From Alicyclobacillus contaminans DSM 17975 (lineage in GTDB: Bacteria > Bacillota > Bacilli > Alicyclobacillales > Alicyclobacillaceae): DNA of 64,000 bases. The notes beneath the pieces were generated by a model. It worked only from the letters and a program-made list of their open reading frames with translations. It ran no database searches and was not told where the DNA came from. The translations under genes and the position numbers were made by a program. Where the stretch lies: positions 62,001 through 126,000 of the forward strand of contig NZ_AUCA01000002.1 in NCBI RefSeq assembly GCF_000429525.1. The letters run 5' to 3'. Positions 35,999 through 44,233 of the stretch are shown piece by piece (position 1 is the stretch's first letter; each line of letters starts with the position of its first letter).

Positions 35999-36301
35999 AT
36001 GTTGAAGCTGAACCTGCAACGGTTTGCGCATAAGAAGGGTGTGTCCAGCACCCGGAACGGCCGCGACAGTGAGTCGAAGCGCCTTGGTGTGAAGCGTTCC
36101 GACGGACAGCACGTCAACTGCGGGTCCATCATTGTGCGCCAACGCGGCACGAAAATCCACCCGGGTAACAACGTCGGGATTGGCAAGGATGACACTCTGT
36201 ACGCGTTGATTGACGGCCGGGTGAAGTTTGAAAGGTACGGTCGGAATCGCAAACGCGTGAGCGTGTACGCGGTGGAAACGGCGGCGCCCGTCGAAGCGTG
36301 A
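35999..36301 (+). CDS. rpmA: 50S ribosomal protein L27, with cleavable N-terminal extension
   Basis: 100 aa. It begins [14 protein letters not shown], where mature L27 should start at Ala10 after Prp cleavage behind Phe9. The rest is a normal L27 ([21 protein letters not shown]). ATG 35999 follows TGAAGGAG, which overlaps the prp stop region. Confidence 0.98.
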   Translation: MLKLNLQRFAHKKGVSSTRNGRDSESKRLGVKRSDGQHVNCGSIIVRQRGTKIHPGNNVGIGKDDTLYALIDGRVKFERYGRNRKRVSVYAVETAAPVEA

Positions 36302-36349
36302 GCAGCGATGCGCGGGTGGCGAGATGCCGTCCGCAGTGACAAGCATGAG

Positions 36350-36377
36350 GCCTGGCGGTGACGCCGGGCTTTTTCTT
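36350..36377 (+). terminator. Terminator after rpmA
   Basis: GCCTGGCG (36350-36357) pairs with CGCCGGGC (36362-36369) with one wobble, GTGA loop, TTTTTCTTT tail. It overlaps the upstream side of the spo0B ribosome-binding region. Confidence 0.8.
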
Positions 36378-36390
36378 TAGGAGGGCGAAC

Positions 36391-36882
36391 ATGGACCCGG
36401 TTTCCGTGCGGCCGGAGGATGCGCTGCGTCGGCATCGACACGATATTCTGAACGACCTGCAGCTGGTGAAGGCCTACATACAATTGGGAAAACCAGATCG
36501 GGCGCTCGGGGCGGTGGACAAACTGGTGAACTGGCTGCAGAGCCTGTCCAGCATCCACGCAATTACTCCGTCGCCGCTGTTGTGGACATTGGTGCAATGT
36601 CCCGCGGTGCGATGGCGGTTCGATACACCGATATCCGACTGGTCCACCGAGGAAGTGGGCGAATTGTGCGATCTCGCACGTACAGTGAACGAAGCGGCGC
36701 AAGATGCGGGACTCGGTGTCATCCGCGTGGTTTGTACGGGCCGTCAGGACGACCGGAAGCTGCAGATTGAGCTGCATATGGGAGAAGAATTGCGGAATCT
36801 GTGGGACAATGTAAGTACGGTGCAGAGAACGTCAATCCAATTGTCCGCCGTGTGGCTGAAGGACGCGGCGAGGGAATTCTGA
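36391..36882 (+). CDS. spo0B: Sporulation initiation phosphotransferase Spo0B
   Basis: Phosphorelay protein that moves phosphate from Spo0F to Spo0A. 163 aa. The helical-hairpin dimerisation segment contains the phospho-accepting His17 in [20 protein letters not shown], equivalent to the RHDWMNKLQ-type motif of the family. The rest is divergent, as expected. ATG 36391 follows AGGAGGGCG. Place between rpmA and obg is the classical one. Confidence 0.88.
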   Translation: MDPVSVRPEDALRRHRHDILNDLQLVKAYIQLGKPDRALGAVDKLVNWLQSLSSIHAITPSPLLWTLVQCPAVRWRFDTPISDWSTEEVGELCDLARTVNEAAQDAGLGVIRVVCTGRQDDRKLQIELHMGEELRNLWDNVSTVQRTSIQLSAVWLKDAAREF

Positions 36883-36896
36883 AGGAGTCGAACGGC

Positions 36897-38189
36897 GTGT
36901 TTGTCGATCAGGCGAAGATTTACGTGAAAGGCGGCGACGGGGGCAACGGGATTGTCTCCTATCGTCGGGAAAAATTCGTACCCCTGGGCGGTCCCGCAGG
37001 CGGTGACGGCGGCCGCGGTGGCGATGTCGTGTTCGTGGTGGATGGTGGACTGCGAACGCTGATTGACTTTCGCTATCAACGTCACTTCAAGGCCGAGCGG
37101 GGTGAGCATGGCAAGACCAAAAATCAACACGGAAAAAGCGCACCGGATCTGGTGGTGAAGGTTCCTCCTGGAACGGTCGTTCGCGACGCGGATACAGGCG
37201 AGTTTCTCGGAGACTTGACCCGGGAAGGACAGCGCTTGATTGTGGCACATGGCGGGCGCGGCGGGCGCGGCAACACACGTTTCGCGACCGAGGCCAACAA
37301 GGCTCCGGATATGGCGGAGAAAGGGGAGCCGGGCGAAGAGCGAAATCTGTTGCTCGAACTGAAGGTGCTGGCCGACGTCGGACTCGTGGGGTTCCCGAGT
37401 GTCGGCAAGTCGACGCTGCTCTCCGCGGTGTCTGCCGCGCGGCCCAAGGTGGGTGCGTACCATTTCACCACATTGACGCCGGAACTGGGCGTTGTTCGCG
37501 TGGACGAGGAGCGAAGCTTTGTCCTCGCCGACCTGCCTGGATTGATTGAAGGCGCGCACGCGGGCCACGGACTGGGGCATGAATTTTTACGCCATGTGGA
37601 ACGCACACGGGTGATTGTGCACGTGCTGGATATCGCCGCGACGGAGGGACGCAATCCGGTGGAGGACTATCGGGTGATCCGGGCCGAATTGGAAGCATAC
37701 GATCCGCGGCTGTCCGCACGTCCCGAACTGATTGCGGCAAACAAGATGGACGTGCCTGGCGCGGAAGAGCACCTGGCCGCGTTTCGGGCGGCGTATCCCG
37801 ATTTGCCGGTGTATCCCATTTCCGGAGTGACAGGCGAAGGAGTACAGGCGCTTCTGTACGCGATTGCAGAGACCCTGGACCAAGTGGCGGATGTCCATTC
37901 AGTCGAACACGAGTTGTCCAGCCAAACCGAAGCGGCCCCTGAGAAGAAAGTGTACCGATTTGAACGGGAAGAGCCATTTCGAATTCTGCGCGAAGGCAAC
38001 CGGTTTGTTGTGGCCAGCGCGGAACTGGAGAAGCTGGTGGCGATGACGAATTTCGCTCAGTACGACGCGGTGGTGAGGTTCCAGCGCATCCTGAAGCACA
38101 AAGGCGTCGACGACGCGCTGCGTCAGCGCGGCGCGAAAGAGGGGGACACCATACGCATTGGCGATATGGAGTTTGATTTTGTCGAGTGA
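36897..38189 (+). CDS. obgE: GTPase Obg/CgtA
   Basis: Essential ribosome-associated GTPase, in B. subtilis also needed for sporulation and general stress activation. Glycine-rich Obg domain ([21 protein letters not shown] cut short here), G domain with GFPSVGKST and [12 protein letters not shown], and a C-terminal OCT domain ([21 protein letters not shown]). 430 aa. GTG 36897 follows GAAGGAG; there is no ATG in frame near the conserved N-terminus. Confidence 0.97.
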   Translation: MFVDQAKIYVKGGDGGNGIVSYRREKFVPLGGPAGGDGGRGGDVVFVVDGGLRTLIDFRYQRHFKAERGEHGKTKNQHGKSAPDLVVKVPPGTVVRDADTGEFLGDLTREGQRLIVAHGGRGGRGNTRFATEANKAPDMAEKGEPGEERNLLLELKVLADVGLVGFPSVGKSTLLSAVSAARPKVGAYHFTTLTPELGVVRVDEERSFVLADLPGLIEGAHAGHGLGHEFLRHVERTRVIVHVLDIAATEGRNPVEDYRVIRAELEAYDPRLSARPELIAANKMDVPGAEEHLAAFRAAYPDLPVYPISGVTGEGVQALLYAIAETLDQVADVHSVEHELSSQTEAAPEKKVYRFEREEPFRILREGNRFVVASAELEKLVAMTNFAQYDAVVRFQRILKHKGVDDALRQRGAKEGDTIRIGDMEFDFVE

Positions 38190-38568
38190 GGCTCCACCGT
38201 GGTGGACGGCGTCGTTGGCAGAGGCCTGCCGCGACGTCGCGCAGCGATCCCTGCCCAACGAGGCATGTGGACTCTTGGTTCGCGAGAAGCAGGATGTCCA
38301 GTTGTGGCCCTTGTCCGCCACGGCGACGGCCACACGCGTGGAAGCCCTTCCAGAAGCTCTGGTACGGGCGTCCTACGAACTGGTGGATGCCGGGGGGAGA
38401 TCGCTGGGGACATTTCACAGCCATCCGGATGGAAGCGCCCGCTTTTCCAAGCGCGATGAAGGCCTGCTCGCTTGGGGAGAATGGCACGTGGTCGCATATC
38501 GCATCGGATCGTCGTGGTCCTTCACGTTCGGCCGGCGGAGTGGTGCGACCCCAGAGAAAACTTCATGA
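38179..38568 (+). CDS. Prokaryotic JAB/JAMM metalloprotease-like protein
   Basis: 129-aa single-domain protein with a complete JAMM site: Glu28 (NEACGLL), then HxHx7Sx2D as His80, His82, Ser90 and Asp93 ([14 protein letters not shown]). Such proteins often remove C-terminal peptides from ubiquitin-like or sulfur-carrier proteins, but no ThiS/MoaD-like or E1-like gene is nearby, so the substrate is unknown. Start choice: TTG 38179, 7 nt after GGAG and overlapping obgE by 11 bp; TTG 38158 and 38173 are alternatives. It lies directly before the comG operon. Confidence 0.8.
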   Translation: MSSEAPPWWTASLAEACRDVAQRSLPNEACGLLVREKQDVQLWPLSATATATRVEALPEALVRASYELVDAGGRSLGTFHSHPDGSARFSKRDEGLLAWGEWHVVAYRIGSSWSFTFGRRSGATPEKTS

Positions 38569-38590
38569 AATTTTGCAAAACCCATACAAA
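38562..38590 (+). promoter_or_regulatory. Candidate promoter region of the comG operon
   Basis: An AT-rich island between the JAMM gene and comGA contains TTCATG (38562-38567), 17 bp, TACAAA (38585-38590). I checked for paired AAAA-N5-TTTT ComK boxes and found only imperfect A-tract/T-tract spacing. Confidence 0.35.
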
Positions 38591-38668
38591 ATGATGGCAA
38601 ATTGGTGGTTCAGCAAACAGGCCGCCGAACGTTTCTCACGAATTTCCCTTCCCATGGAGGGATGGCCA

Positions 38669-39745
38669 GTGGAGGAACTTTCGGTGGTCCTTTTTTTGCA
38701 GAAGATGCTGGATGACGCGTTGATCCGGGATTGTTCCGACATCCACCTGTACACAGCGGGAACTCAGCTCGTTGTCAAGTTTCGGAGACAGGGCGAATTG
38801 ACAACGTATACGCGCACGGAACAATTTGGGGCGGACGTGGTTCGTCGAATCAAGGCGCTGGCACGGATGGACATTGCGGACTCGCGCGTTCCTCAGGATG
38901 GGGCGTTTCATTGGGAGTCGGATACGGCCGAGTGCGACGTGCGCGTGTCCACGCTGCCCACCATTCACGGGGAAGCTGCGGTGATGCGGCTGTTCACCCA
39001 GTACAAGGCACCGCTCGATTTTTCGGCGCTCGGGATGACCGCTCCACAGGCGCGCATGGTGCGGCAGATGCTGACGCAGCCATCCGGCCTCATTTTGGTC
39101 GTGGGACCGACCAACTCCGGCAAGACCACCACACTGTACGCGATGGTCACCGATATCGCTCGCTGTGGCCGGAAGGTCGTGTGCATTGAGGATCCGGTCG
39201 AGCGTTCGCTGGAGGACTGCCAGCAGGTGCAGGTGCGAGAAAGCGTGGGCATTACTTTTGACGTGGGTGTCCGCGCGGTTCTCCGGCACGATCCGGACGT
39301 GCTCATGATTGGCGAGATTCGCGACGGAGCCACCGCGTCGGCCGCTGTCCGTGCCGCGCTCACCGGACACCTGGTGCTGTCCACCACGCATGCGAAAGAT
39401 CCTGTGGGGGCCTTCGCCCGGTTGGCGGATCTCGGAGTGTCGCGAAGTGCGTTGGCGGAGGTGACCGTGGGTGTGGTTCACCAGGCGTTCCCCCATTCTT
39501 CCGGTGAACGCCAAACCCAGAGACGGAGTCCAGTCTTCCACACATTACGCATAGAGGGACAGATCGCGAAATGGCTCGGATCGGAGGCGTCGTGGTGGGA
39601 GGTGCGAGAGCACTTGGAAAACGTTACAGCCGGAGAGGGGGCGGATGCAGGTGCTGACAAGGAGGATTGGGGCCACGGGGACGCATCGCCTTCGACGATG
39701 GATTGGCCAGGCGCGTATGGAGGCTGTGCTGTCCAACGTGTGTGA
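38669..39745 (+). CDS. comGA: Competence/type II secretion traffic ATPase ComGA
   Basis: Hexameric GspE/PilB-type ATPase that powers pseudopilus assembly for DNA uptake. N-terminal segment LIRDCSDIHLY; Walker A GPTNSGKTTTLYAM; Asp box CIEDPVE; Walker B LMIGEIRDGATA; His box TTHAKD. 358 aa from GTG 38669, which has GGAGGG 7 nt upstream; the frame stays open much further upstream only because of high GC. No CXXC zinc module, as in ComGA. The stop lies 101 bp inside comGB. Confidence 0.92.
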   Translation: MEELSVVLFLQKMLDDALIRDCSDIHLYTAGTQLVVKFRRQGELTTYTRTEQFGADVVRRIKALARMDIADSRVPQDGAFHWESDTAECDVRVSTLPTIHGEAAVMRLFTQYKAPLDFSALGMTAPQARMVRQMLTQPSGLILVVGPTNSGKTTTLYAMVTDIARCGRKVVCIEDPVERSLEDCQQVQVRESVGITFDVGVRAVLRHDPDVLMIGEIRDGATASAAVRAALTGHLVLSTTHAKDPVGAFARLADLGVSRSALAEVTVGVVHQAFPHSSGERQTQRRSPVFHTLRIEGQIAKWLGSEASWWEVREHLENVTAGEGADAGADKEDWGHGDASPSTMDWPGAYGGCAVQRV

Positions 39746-40721
39746 CGTGCTGATTCCGCTGCTGGACGCTGGCCTGCCCCTTGGCGACGCACTGCTGTAT
39801 GCCTCGGACATGCCGCTGTCCAAGGAATGCAAACGGTACCTCCGGGATGCCCGAACCGCTTTGGAACAAGGGAGATGGATGTCGGAAGTCTGGCCGCACC
39901 GATTGCCGACGCTGTACCGGGTATTCCTCACGCAGGGGCGGTTCACCGGTTCCGTCACCGACGCCCTCCGCACATGGCAGCGGCTGCGGCAACAACGGCA
40001 ATCCTGGCTGCGGGCGACCGTGAAGGTCTGCGCGTATCCGACGCTGTTGGTGCTGGTTGCGGCGGGACTGCTCACGTTTCTCGTTGGAACGGTGATGCCA
40101 ACGTTCCGCCAACTCTATACCCAACTCGGCATTCGGCCCGGATTGTCCGGCGAATGGTGGTTCACGGCGGGACATTGCTTGGTGATTGGCGTGTGGGCAT
40201 TGATTTTTGGCGGCGGCGTAGTGGGTTGCACAGCGGGGCTCCTGACCCGCTGCAGTGCGCGCGTGGAGCATTGGCTGTCACATCTGCACTCGGTTCGCAT
40301 GTACCGACTGGGTTTGGTCAGTGTTTGGCTCGGCAGTCTGACGGCAGGAGGCATTCCAATTGTGGATGCACTGGCGGTGCTGGGACAGCCTCCGTTTCCT
40401 CGTTGGGCGCAGCGCATGTGCCGGGATGGACACGACGCCATTTTGGAAGGGCGGCGCTTGAGCGAGGCGATTCCCAGTCTGTCCGATGGCCTGTTCACCA
40501 CGGTGCTGGCAACCGCCGAACAAACCGGAGAATTGGCGGATGGATTGCTGCGGGCGAGCCGTGTGTACGAGACGCACTGGCTGCAGCGCGTACAACGGAT
40601 GGTCCGGGTTGCGGAGCCCGTATTGCTGCTGTTGGTCGGAGGATTGGTGGCGGGGGCCATGGCGATGTTGTTTCTCCCGATGTACGATGCGCTAACAACT
40701 CTATCCAAAGGGAGTGTGTAG
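39645..40721 (+). CDS. comGB: Pseudopilus platform protein ComGB (GspF family)
   Basis: Polytopic inner-membrane platform of the competence pseudopilus. Two GspF repeats with hydrophobic segments around residues 130-150, 175-200 and 335-355; the second repeat carries TVLATAEQTGELADGLLRAS. 358 aa. ATG 39645 follows GGAGAGGGGGCGG and gives an N-terminus that aligns in character with ComGB; ATG 39717 would remove the first 24 residues but has a weaker site. It overlaps comGA by 101 bp. Confidence 0.9.
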   Translation: MQVLTRRIGATGTHRLRRWIGQARMEAVLSNVCDVLIPLLDAGLPLGDALLYASDMPLSKECKRYLRDARTALEQGRWMSEVWPHRLPTLYRVFLTQGRFTGSVTDALRTWQRLRQQRQSWLRATVKVCAYPTLLVLVAAGLLTFLVGTVMPTFRQLYTQLGIRPGLSGEWWFTAGHCLVIGVWALIFGGGVVGCTAGLLTRCSARVEHWLSHLHSVRMYRLGLVSVWLGSLTAGGIPIVDALAVLGQPPFPRWAQRMCRDGHDAILEGRRLSEAIPSLSDGLFTTVLATAEQTGELADGLLRASRVYETHWLQRVQRMVRVAEPVLLLLVGGLVAGAMAMLFLPMYDALTTLSKGSV

Positions 40722-40723
40722 TC

Positions 40724-41092
40724 ATGCGGAAGACGCGTCGATGGTTGGGCAAAGATGGTGGGTTTACGTTGGTGGAACTGGTGGTGGCGGTGTTCATCGT
40801 GGCGGTGATGGCGGCCATTGTCACTCCGCACCTCCTTGGCATCGGCCAGCAGGCGGAGAGCAAAGCGTGCGAACAGAACCAACGGATGATTCGCGCCGCG
40901 CTTTCTGAATATTACCTGCTCCATCACGCGTATCCGTCCGGTACGGCGGAGGAGCAGTTGTCCGAGCTCGTGCAGGACAAGCTTTTGCAATCCGTACCGC
41001 AAGAACCGTCAGGCGGCCATTACGTCATTACTGAAAATGGGGATGATGTGGAGGTCAGCTGTGATGTGCACGGCGAGCTGGGGGCCCAGTGA
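40724..41092 (+). CDS. comGC: Major pseudopilin ComGC
   Basis: 122-aa class-III-signal prepilin: a short basic leader MRKTRRWLGKDGG ends at Gly before FTLVELVVAVFIVAVMAAIV, with Glu at position +5. Expected to be processed by the prepilin peptidase at 24380. The globular part starts EQNQRMIRAALSEYYLLHH. Two cysteines (in SKACEQN and EVSCDVH) could form a disulfide. ATG 40724 follows AAAGGGAG. Confidence 0.93.
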   Translation: MRKTRRWLGKDGGFTLVELVVAVFIVAVMAAIVTPHLLGIGQQAESKACEQNQRMIRAALSEYYLLHHAYPSGTAEEQLSELVQDKLLQSVPQEPSGGHYVITENGDDVEVSCDVHGELGAQ

Positions 41093-41537
41093 AGCGCGGA
41101 GCGGGACAGATTGTGGGTTCACACTCCTCGAGGTGTGTATAAACGTCGCCCTCGCCGGGTTGCTGTTGGTGGGGACCATTGGGCTGAGTGAACGGGCGTT
41201 CGGCGCGGCGGCACTGCAGTACACGCGGGACAACGTGGTCTGGGGGATGCGCTGGTGCCAACAGTTGGCCGTCACGAAGGCCAAGGACGCCAATTTTCGC
41301 TTTTCTGTATACACGCCCATGGCTTCGATGTACCTGGGTCCCACGCTGATGCAAAGATTCCAATTTCCTGAAGGCATCCAGTATCATGACGGGTATTTGC
41401 AGTTGAATACAGGCAATGTGCGATATGCACCGGATGGCTCCTGTGAGGTCGGAGGCGTGGTGCAACTGGAGTCCGCGTGGGACCAGGCGGTCATTCACTT
41501 GTATCAGGGCTCCGGCCTGCAGGAAGGGGCGGAGTGA
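41064..41537 (+). CDS. comGD: Minor pseudopilin, ComGD-like
   Basis: 157 aa. The leader (MCTASWGPSEARSGTDCG) precedes FTLLEVCINVALAGLLLVGT, a normal type IV pilin hydrophobic helix with Glu at +5. ATG 41064 lies 9 nt after GGAGG and overlaps comGC by 29 bp. The body has a GspH-like beta-rich character. Assignment to ComGD is by position. Confidence 0.8.
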   Translation: MCTASWGPSEARSGTDCGFTLLEVCINVALAGLLLVGTIGLSERAFGAAALQYTRDNVVWGMRWCQQLAVTKAKDANFRFSVYTPMASMYLGPTLMQRFQFPEGIQYHDGYLQLNTGNVRYAPDGSCEVGGVVQLESAWDQAVIHLYQGSGLQEGAE

Positions 41538-41839
41538 CCGTGAATCTCCTGGAAGTGGTCGCGGCCCTGTGGATCCTCGCTATCGGTTGCGGGACCGAAG
41601 CGGAGCTCATCTGTATGATGGCGAAGGCGATAACGGTCGTCCAAGCCGTCGAGCGTGCATCGGTGGTTGCGGAGAACACTGCGGAACGGGTGGTGGCGGG
41701 CGAAGATGGGCAGCCCGTCCGTTGTCCAGATGCAACGGCTTGCCAAGTGGAGGTGTCGCAAAGTCCCGATGGAACCTGGATTCTGGTGGCGGTGGACGAC
41801 ACGGAGCAGACGCTCTTCATTCCTGGGGTATCTCCGTGA
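41534..41839 (+). CDS. Minor pseudopilin, ComGE-like, atypical cleavage region
   Basis: 101 aa from GTG 41534, which shares GTGA with the preceding stop. The N-terminus is VTVNLLEVVAALWILAIGC: the LLEVVAALWIL helix looks like a pilin core with Glu at about +5, but the Gly-Phe cleavage site and a basic leader are missing. Two cysteines occur later (VRCPDATACQ). By order this is the ComGE position; it might be a pseudopilin inserted without processing. Confidence 0.65.
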   Translation: MTVNLLEVVAALWILAIGCGTEAELICMMAKAITVVQAVERASVVAENTAERVVAGEDGQPVRCPDATACQVEVSQSPDGTWILVAVDDTEQTLFIPGVSP

Positions 41840-42290
41840 TGGGAAGGGAGATCCGGGATTTACGCTGCTGGAGACCATCGTCAGTCTGTGCGCTTGCGGT
41901 GTGCTCGTTGCCGTGGTGATGCCGTGGCTGCTGTCGGTTTGGATGGGGCTCGCGTCCGCCCGTACGGAGGGTGAGGTGTACGCCATGCACCGCAGCATGG
42001 AACGCATGCTGGTGACTGACGGTCACGCTGCGATGGCGGTGACTGTCGCGGGGACCACGTTGACTATCGTGCGGGCGGACGGGGCGTCCTACCGATACGC
42101 CGTGAATGCGCTGCACGAACTGGTGCGGACCGGGGTGAATGGGGCTGGCACGTGGGTCGTGGCGACCAATGTGGCCCGCTGGAACCTGGACCGTCAGCCA
42201 AGGCTGCTCATAGCCACGGTGGAGTTCACAGACGGGTCGACGACGGAGGTCGACATGTCTCTGGGTGAGGGGGGCAATGATGAGAACTGA
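41769..42290 (+). CDS. Minor pseudopilin, ComGF-like, start uncertain
   Basis: Contains a clear prepilin signature (GDPG before FTLLETIVSLCACGVLVAVV) and a 130-aa extracellular part. The start is not obvious: the nearest standard in-frame start is ATG 41769, giving a long 28-residue leader inside the preceding gene; a CTG at 41806-41808 would give an ideal 12-13 residue basic leader but is non-standard. The last bases overlap the next gene. Order suggests ComGF. Confidence 0.7.
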   Translation: MEPGFWWRWTTRSRRSSFLGYLRDGKGDPGFTLLETIVSLCACGVLVAVVMPWLLSVWMGLASARTEGEVYAMHRSMERMLVTDGHAAMAVTVAGTTLTIVRADGASYRYAVNALHELVRTGVNGAGTWVVATNVARWNLDRQPRLLIATVEFTDGSTTEVDMSLGEGGNDEN

Positions 42291-42696
42291 CGACAGAGCG
42301 CGGGACGCGGGACAAGCGCTCTTGGTGACACTGTCCGCGCTGCTGTTGGTCGCCCTGTTCACAGCCGGATGGTTTACCGTCGTCTCCTATCGCGAACGGA
42401 TCGCTCAAATGGCGCAGGCTCATCAAACGGTCTATTGGTTGGCGTTCGGACACGCCCGGGCGGTATTGGCACAGTTGGAAGCGGGTCAGAACAGCGTGGG
42501 GCCCGCCACGTTGTCTTTCTACCAGGGCGTGGTGACGACGAGCGCTGTGAAAACGGGATCGGTGTGGACAGTGACAGTGCAGGCGCGCTCGTCGGATGCC
42601 ACCGAGGTCGTAACGTTTCGATTCGACAGCCAGCAGAAACGCGTTACCCAGTGGCAGGAGAACCTGCCGACGCCTGTCGACAACGACGCCGGATAA
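42280..42696 (+). CDS. Minor pseudopilus protein, ComGG-like
   Basis: 138 aa. After a polar start (MRTDDRARDAGQ) comes a hydrophobic helix ALLVTLSALLLVALFTAGWF and a soluble domain. There is no FTLxE motif but DAGQALLVT is compatible with a degenerate prepilin start, as in ComGG/GspK-like proteins. ATG 42280 fits the GGGGGG site; ATG 42277 and GTG 42265 are alternatives. Last gene of the comG series. Confidence 0.7.
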   Translation: MRTDDRARDAGQALLVTLSALLLVALFTAGWFTVVSYRERIAQMAQAHQTVYWLAFGHARAVLAQLEAGQNSVGPATLSFYQGVVTTSAVKTGSVWTVTVQARSSDATEVVTFRFDSQQKRVTQWQENLPTPVDNDAG

Positions 42697-42721
42697 TGTG
42701 GTAGGATGAAGGAACGGGAGT

Positions 42722-43264
42722 GTGACCGAAGTGCGGCAAAGCATTGCCCTGGTGGGCATGATGGGTGTTGGCAAAAGTACGGTCGGCCGCGCTGTGGCTG
42801 TCGCCATGCAGGCGCAGTATGTCGACCTGGACGAATGGGTCGAAGCCCATTCGGGGAAGCCGATTTGGAAGTTATTTAAAGATGACGGGGAAGCCGCGTT
42901 TCGACAGTGGGAAGCGAAGGGGCTTCGGCAGTTGACCGAGGAAGCCAGCGACCAGAGATATGTTCTCTCGACCGGTGGGGGGGTCGTTGGAAATCCCGGC
43001 AACCGGGCTTTGCTTCAATCGAGGTGGTTGACCGTATGGCTGGATGCCAGCCCCGCGACGTTGCTCCGTCGTGTGCAGCGAGACGGCCCGCGTCGACCCT
43101 TGCTGGAGAATGCTGATCCACTGGGGACGTTAACCAAGTTGGGTGATGTGCGCCGACCCTGGTATGAGGCGTGTAGTCGACTGCGCATCGTGGTGGATGA
43201 TCAGTCCATTGATGAAACGGCGGCTGCTGTGGTTGAATGGGTTACACGTTTGCAAAACGCGTGA
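42722..43264 (+). CDS. aroK: Shikimate kinase
   Basis: Phosphorylates shikimate at O3 in aromatic amino-acid synthesis. Walker A GMMGVGKSTVGRAV near residue 12; shikimate-binding Asp in DLDEW; STGGGVVGNPGN loop; lid-like DGPRRPLLE. 180 aa. GTG 42722 follows GGAACGGGAG. Also near comG in Bacillus. Confidence 0.95.
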   Translation: MTEVRQSIALVGMMGVGKSTVGRAVAVAMQAQYVDLDEWVEAHSGKPIWKLFKDDGEAAFRQWEAKGLRQLTEEASDQRYVLSTGGGVVGNPGNRALLQSRWLTVWLDASPATLLRRVQRDGPRRPLLENADPLGTLTKLGDVRRPWYEACSRLRIVVDDQSIDETAAAVVEWVTRLQNA

Positions 43265-43300
43265 CCAGAACCGGTCAAACAGGCGCTCAGGGGGGATATT

Positions 43301-44233
43301 GTGCAACACATCAAGAATTTGCTGCAGGGCGGGCTGGCTCGTCGCCTGCCTGAACAGACTCCTGTGCCTGACGCTGCGTATTTCCGCGAGCGGATTCCCG
43401 AATTGGACGAATGGCAAATTCGCGATGAGGTGATTGAACAAAATCGCCTCATGCTGATGGAATATTTGCGCCAAGCGCGCATCTGCGCCCGCTGCACCGG
43501 TTTCGCAACGTGCGGCAAAGAGGGCGACATGCAGGGATTCGAACAGGCGCTCGAGTCCTACGGCGGACGTCTGAGTGTGGGAGTCCGCCGCTGTCAGCCG
43601 TATCTCAACGATTTATCGCGCCGCCGCCTCGAGCGGTGGTTAAAGATATCGGGCGCGCTGCCGCACGATAAGGCGTTTCGATTCTCCAACTTTCCCGTGG
43701 AACAGCGGAGAAAGTACCCCGCGTTGATGAAGTATGCGGAGGACTTCGCCAATCGGTTTGAAGTTGGACAAGCGGTCAAAGGCGTGTACCTGTTTGGCCC
43801 GCCGGGTGTGGGCAAGACGCACCTTATGCTGGCGGTTGTCAATCGATTGCATGAACGCGGCATCCCGTGTCTGTTTGTTCGCTCTGACTCCATCTTCGAC
43901 AAGATGCGCAGCATTATTGCCGACAGTGGAGATCTCGATCCGCTGCTCGAAGCGTACGCCACGGCCCCCGTGCTTGCCATCGATGAATTCGCACAGGAGC
44001 GCGCGAATGAGTTCACGTTGGAGAAGCTGTTTCGAATCATCAATCACCGGTTCCACAGCAAGCTTCCCACGTGGTTCACGAGCAACTACGCGGTGCCGGA
44101 AATCTATCGTCGCAACGGCGCCGATTTGTTGGATTCCGTTGGGCCGCTGCGGAGCCGAATCATGGAAATGGCAAAGCACGTGAAAATGGACGGAGAGGAT
44201 TACCGGTTGCGGAATCTGGAATCCCTGTCGTGA
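43301..44233 (+). CDS. DnaI/DnaC-like helicase-loader ATPase
   Basis: 310 aa. The C-terminal AAA+ domain has Walker [15 protein letters not shown], Walker B LAIDEFAQER and a sensor-like FTSNYAVPEI. The N-terminal half carries cysteines in ICARCTGFATCGKEGD and GVRRCQPY, like the zinc domain of DnaI. GTG 43301 after GGGGGGATATT. Either this organism keeps its primosomal loader here, away from dnaB, or this is a paralogue; DnaB/DnaD genes are not in the window. The end overlaps yqhG by 34 bp on the other strand. Confidence 0.85.
   Translation: MQHIKNLLQGGLARRLPEQTPVPDAAYFRERIPELDEWQIRDEVIEQNRLMLMEYLRQARICARCTGFATCGKEGDMQGFEQALESYGGRLSVGVRRCQPYLNDLSRRRLERWLKISGALPHDKAFRFSNFPVEQRRKYPALMKYAEDFANRFEVGQAVKGVYLFGPPGVGKTHLMLAVVNRLHERGIPCLFVRSDSIFDKMRSIIADSGDLDPLLEAYATAPVLAIDEFAQERANEFTLEKLFRIINHRFHSKLPTWFTSNYAVPEIYRRNGADLLDSVGPLRSRIMEMAKHVKMDGEDYRLRNLESLS

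Noticed and set aside
38550-38620. ComK boxes before comGA
   Set aside because: A- and T-tracts are present, but no pair of AAAA-N5-TTTT boxes with proper spacing could be made.
38186-38668. N-terminal extension of ComGA by 160 residues
   Set aside because: The frame is open but Arg/Trp-rich, overlaps obgE's end and the JAMM gene in another frame, and has no ribosome-binding site; the family starts near GTG 38669.
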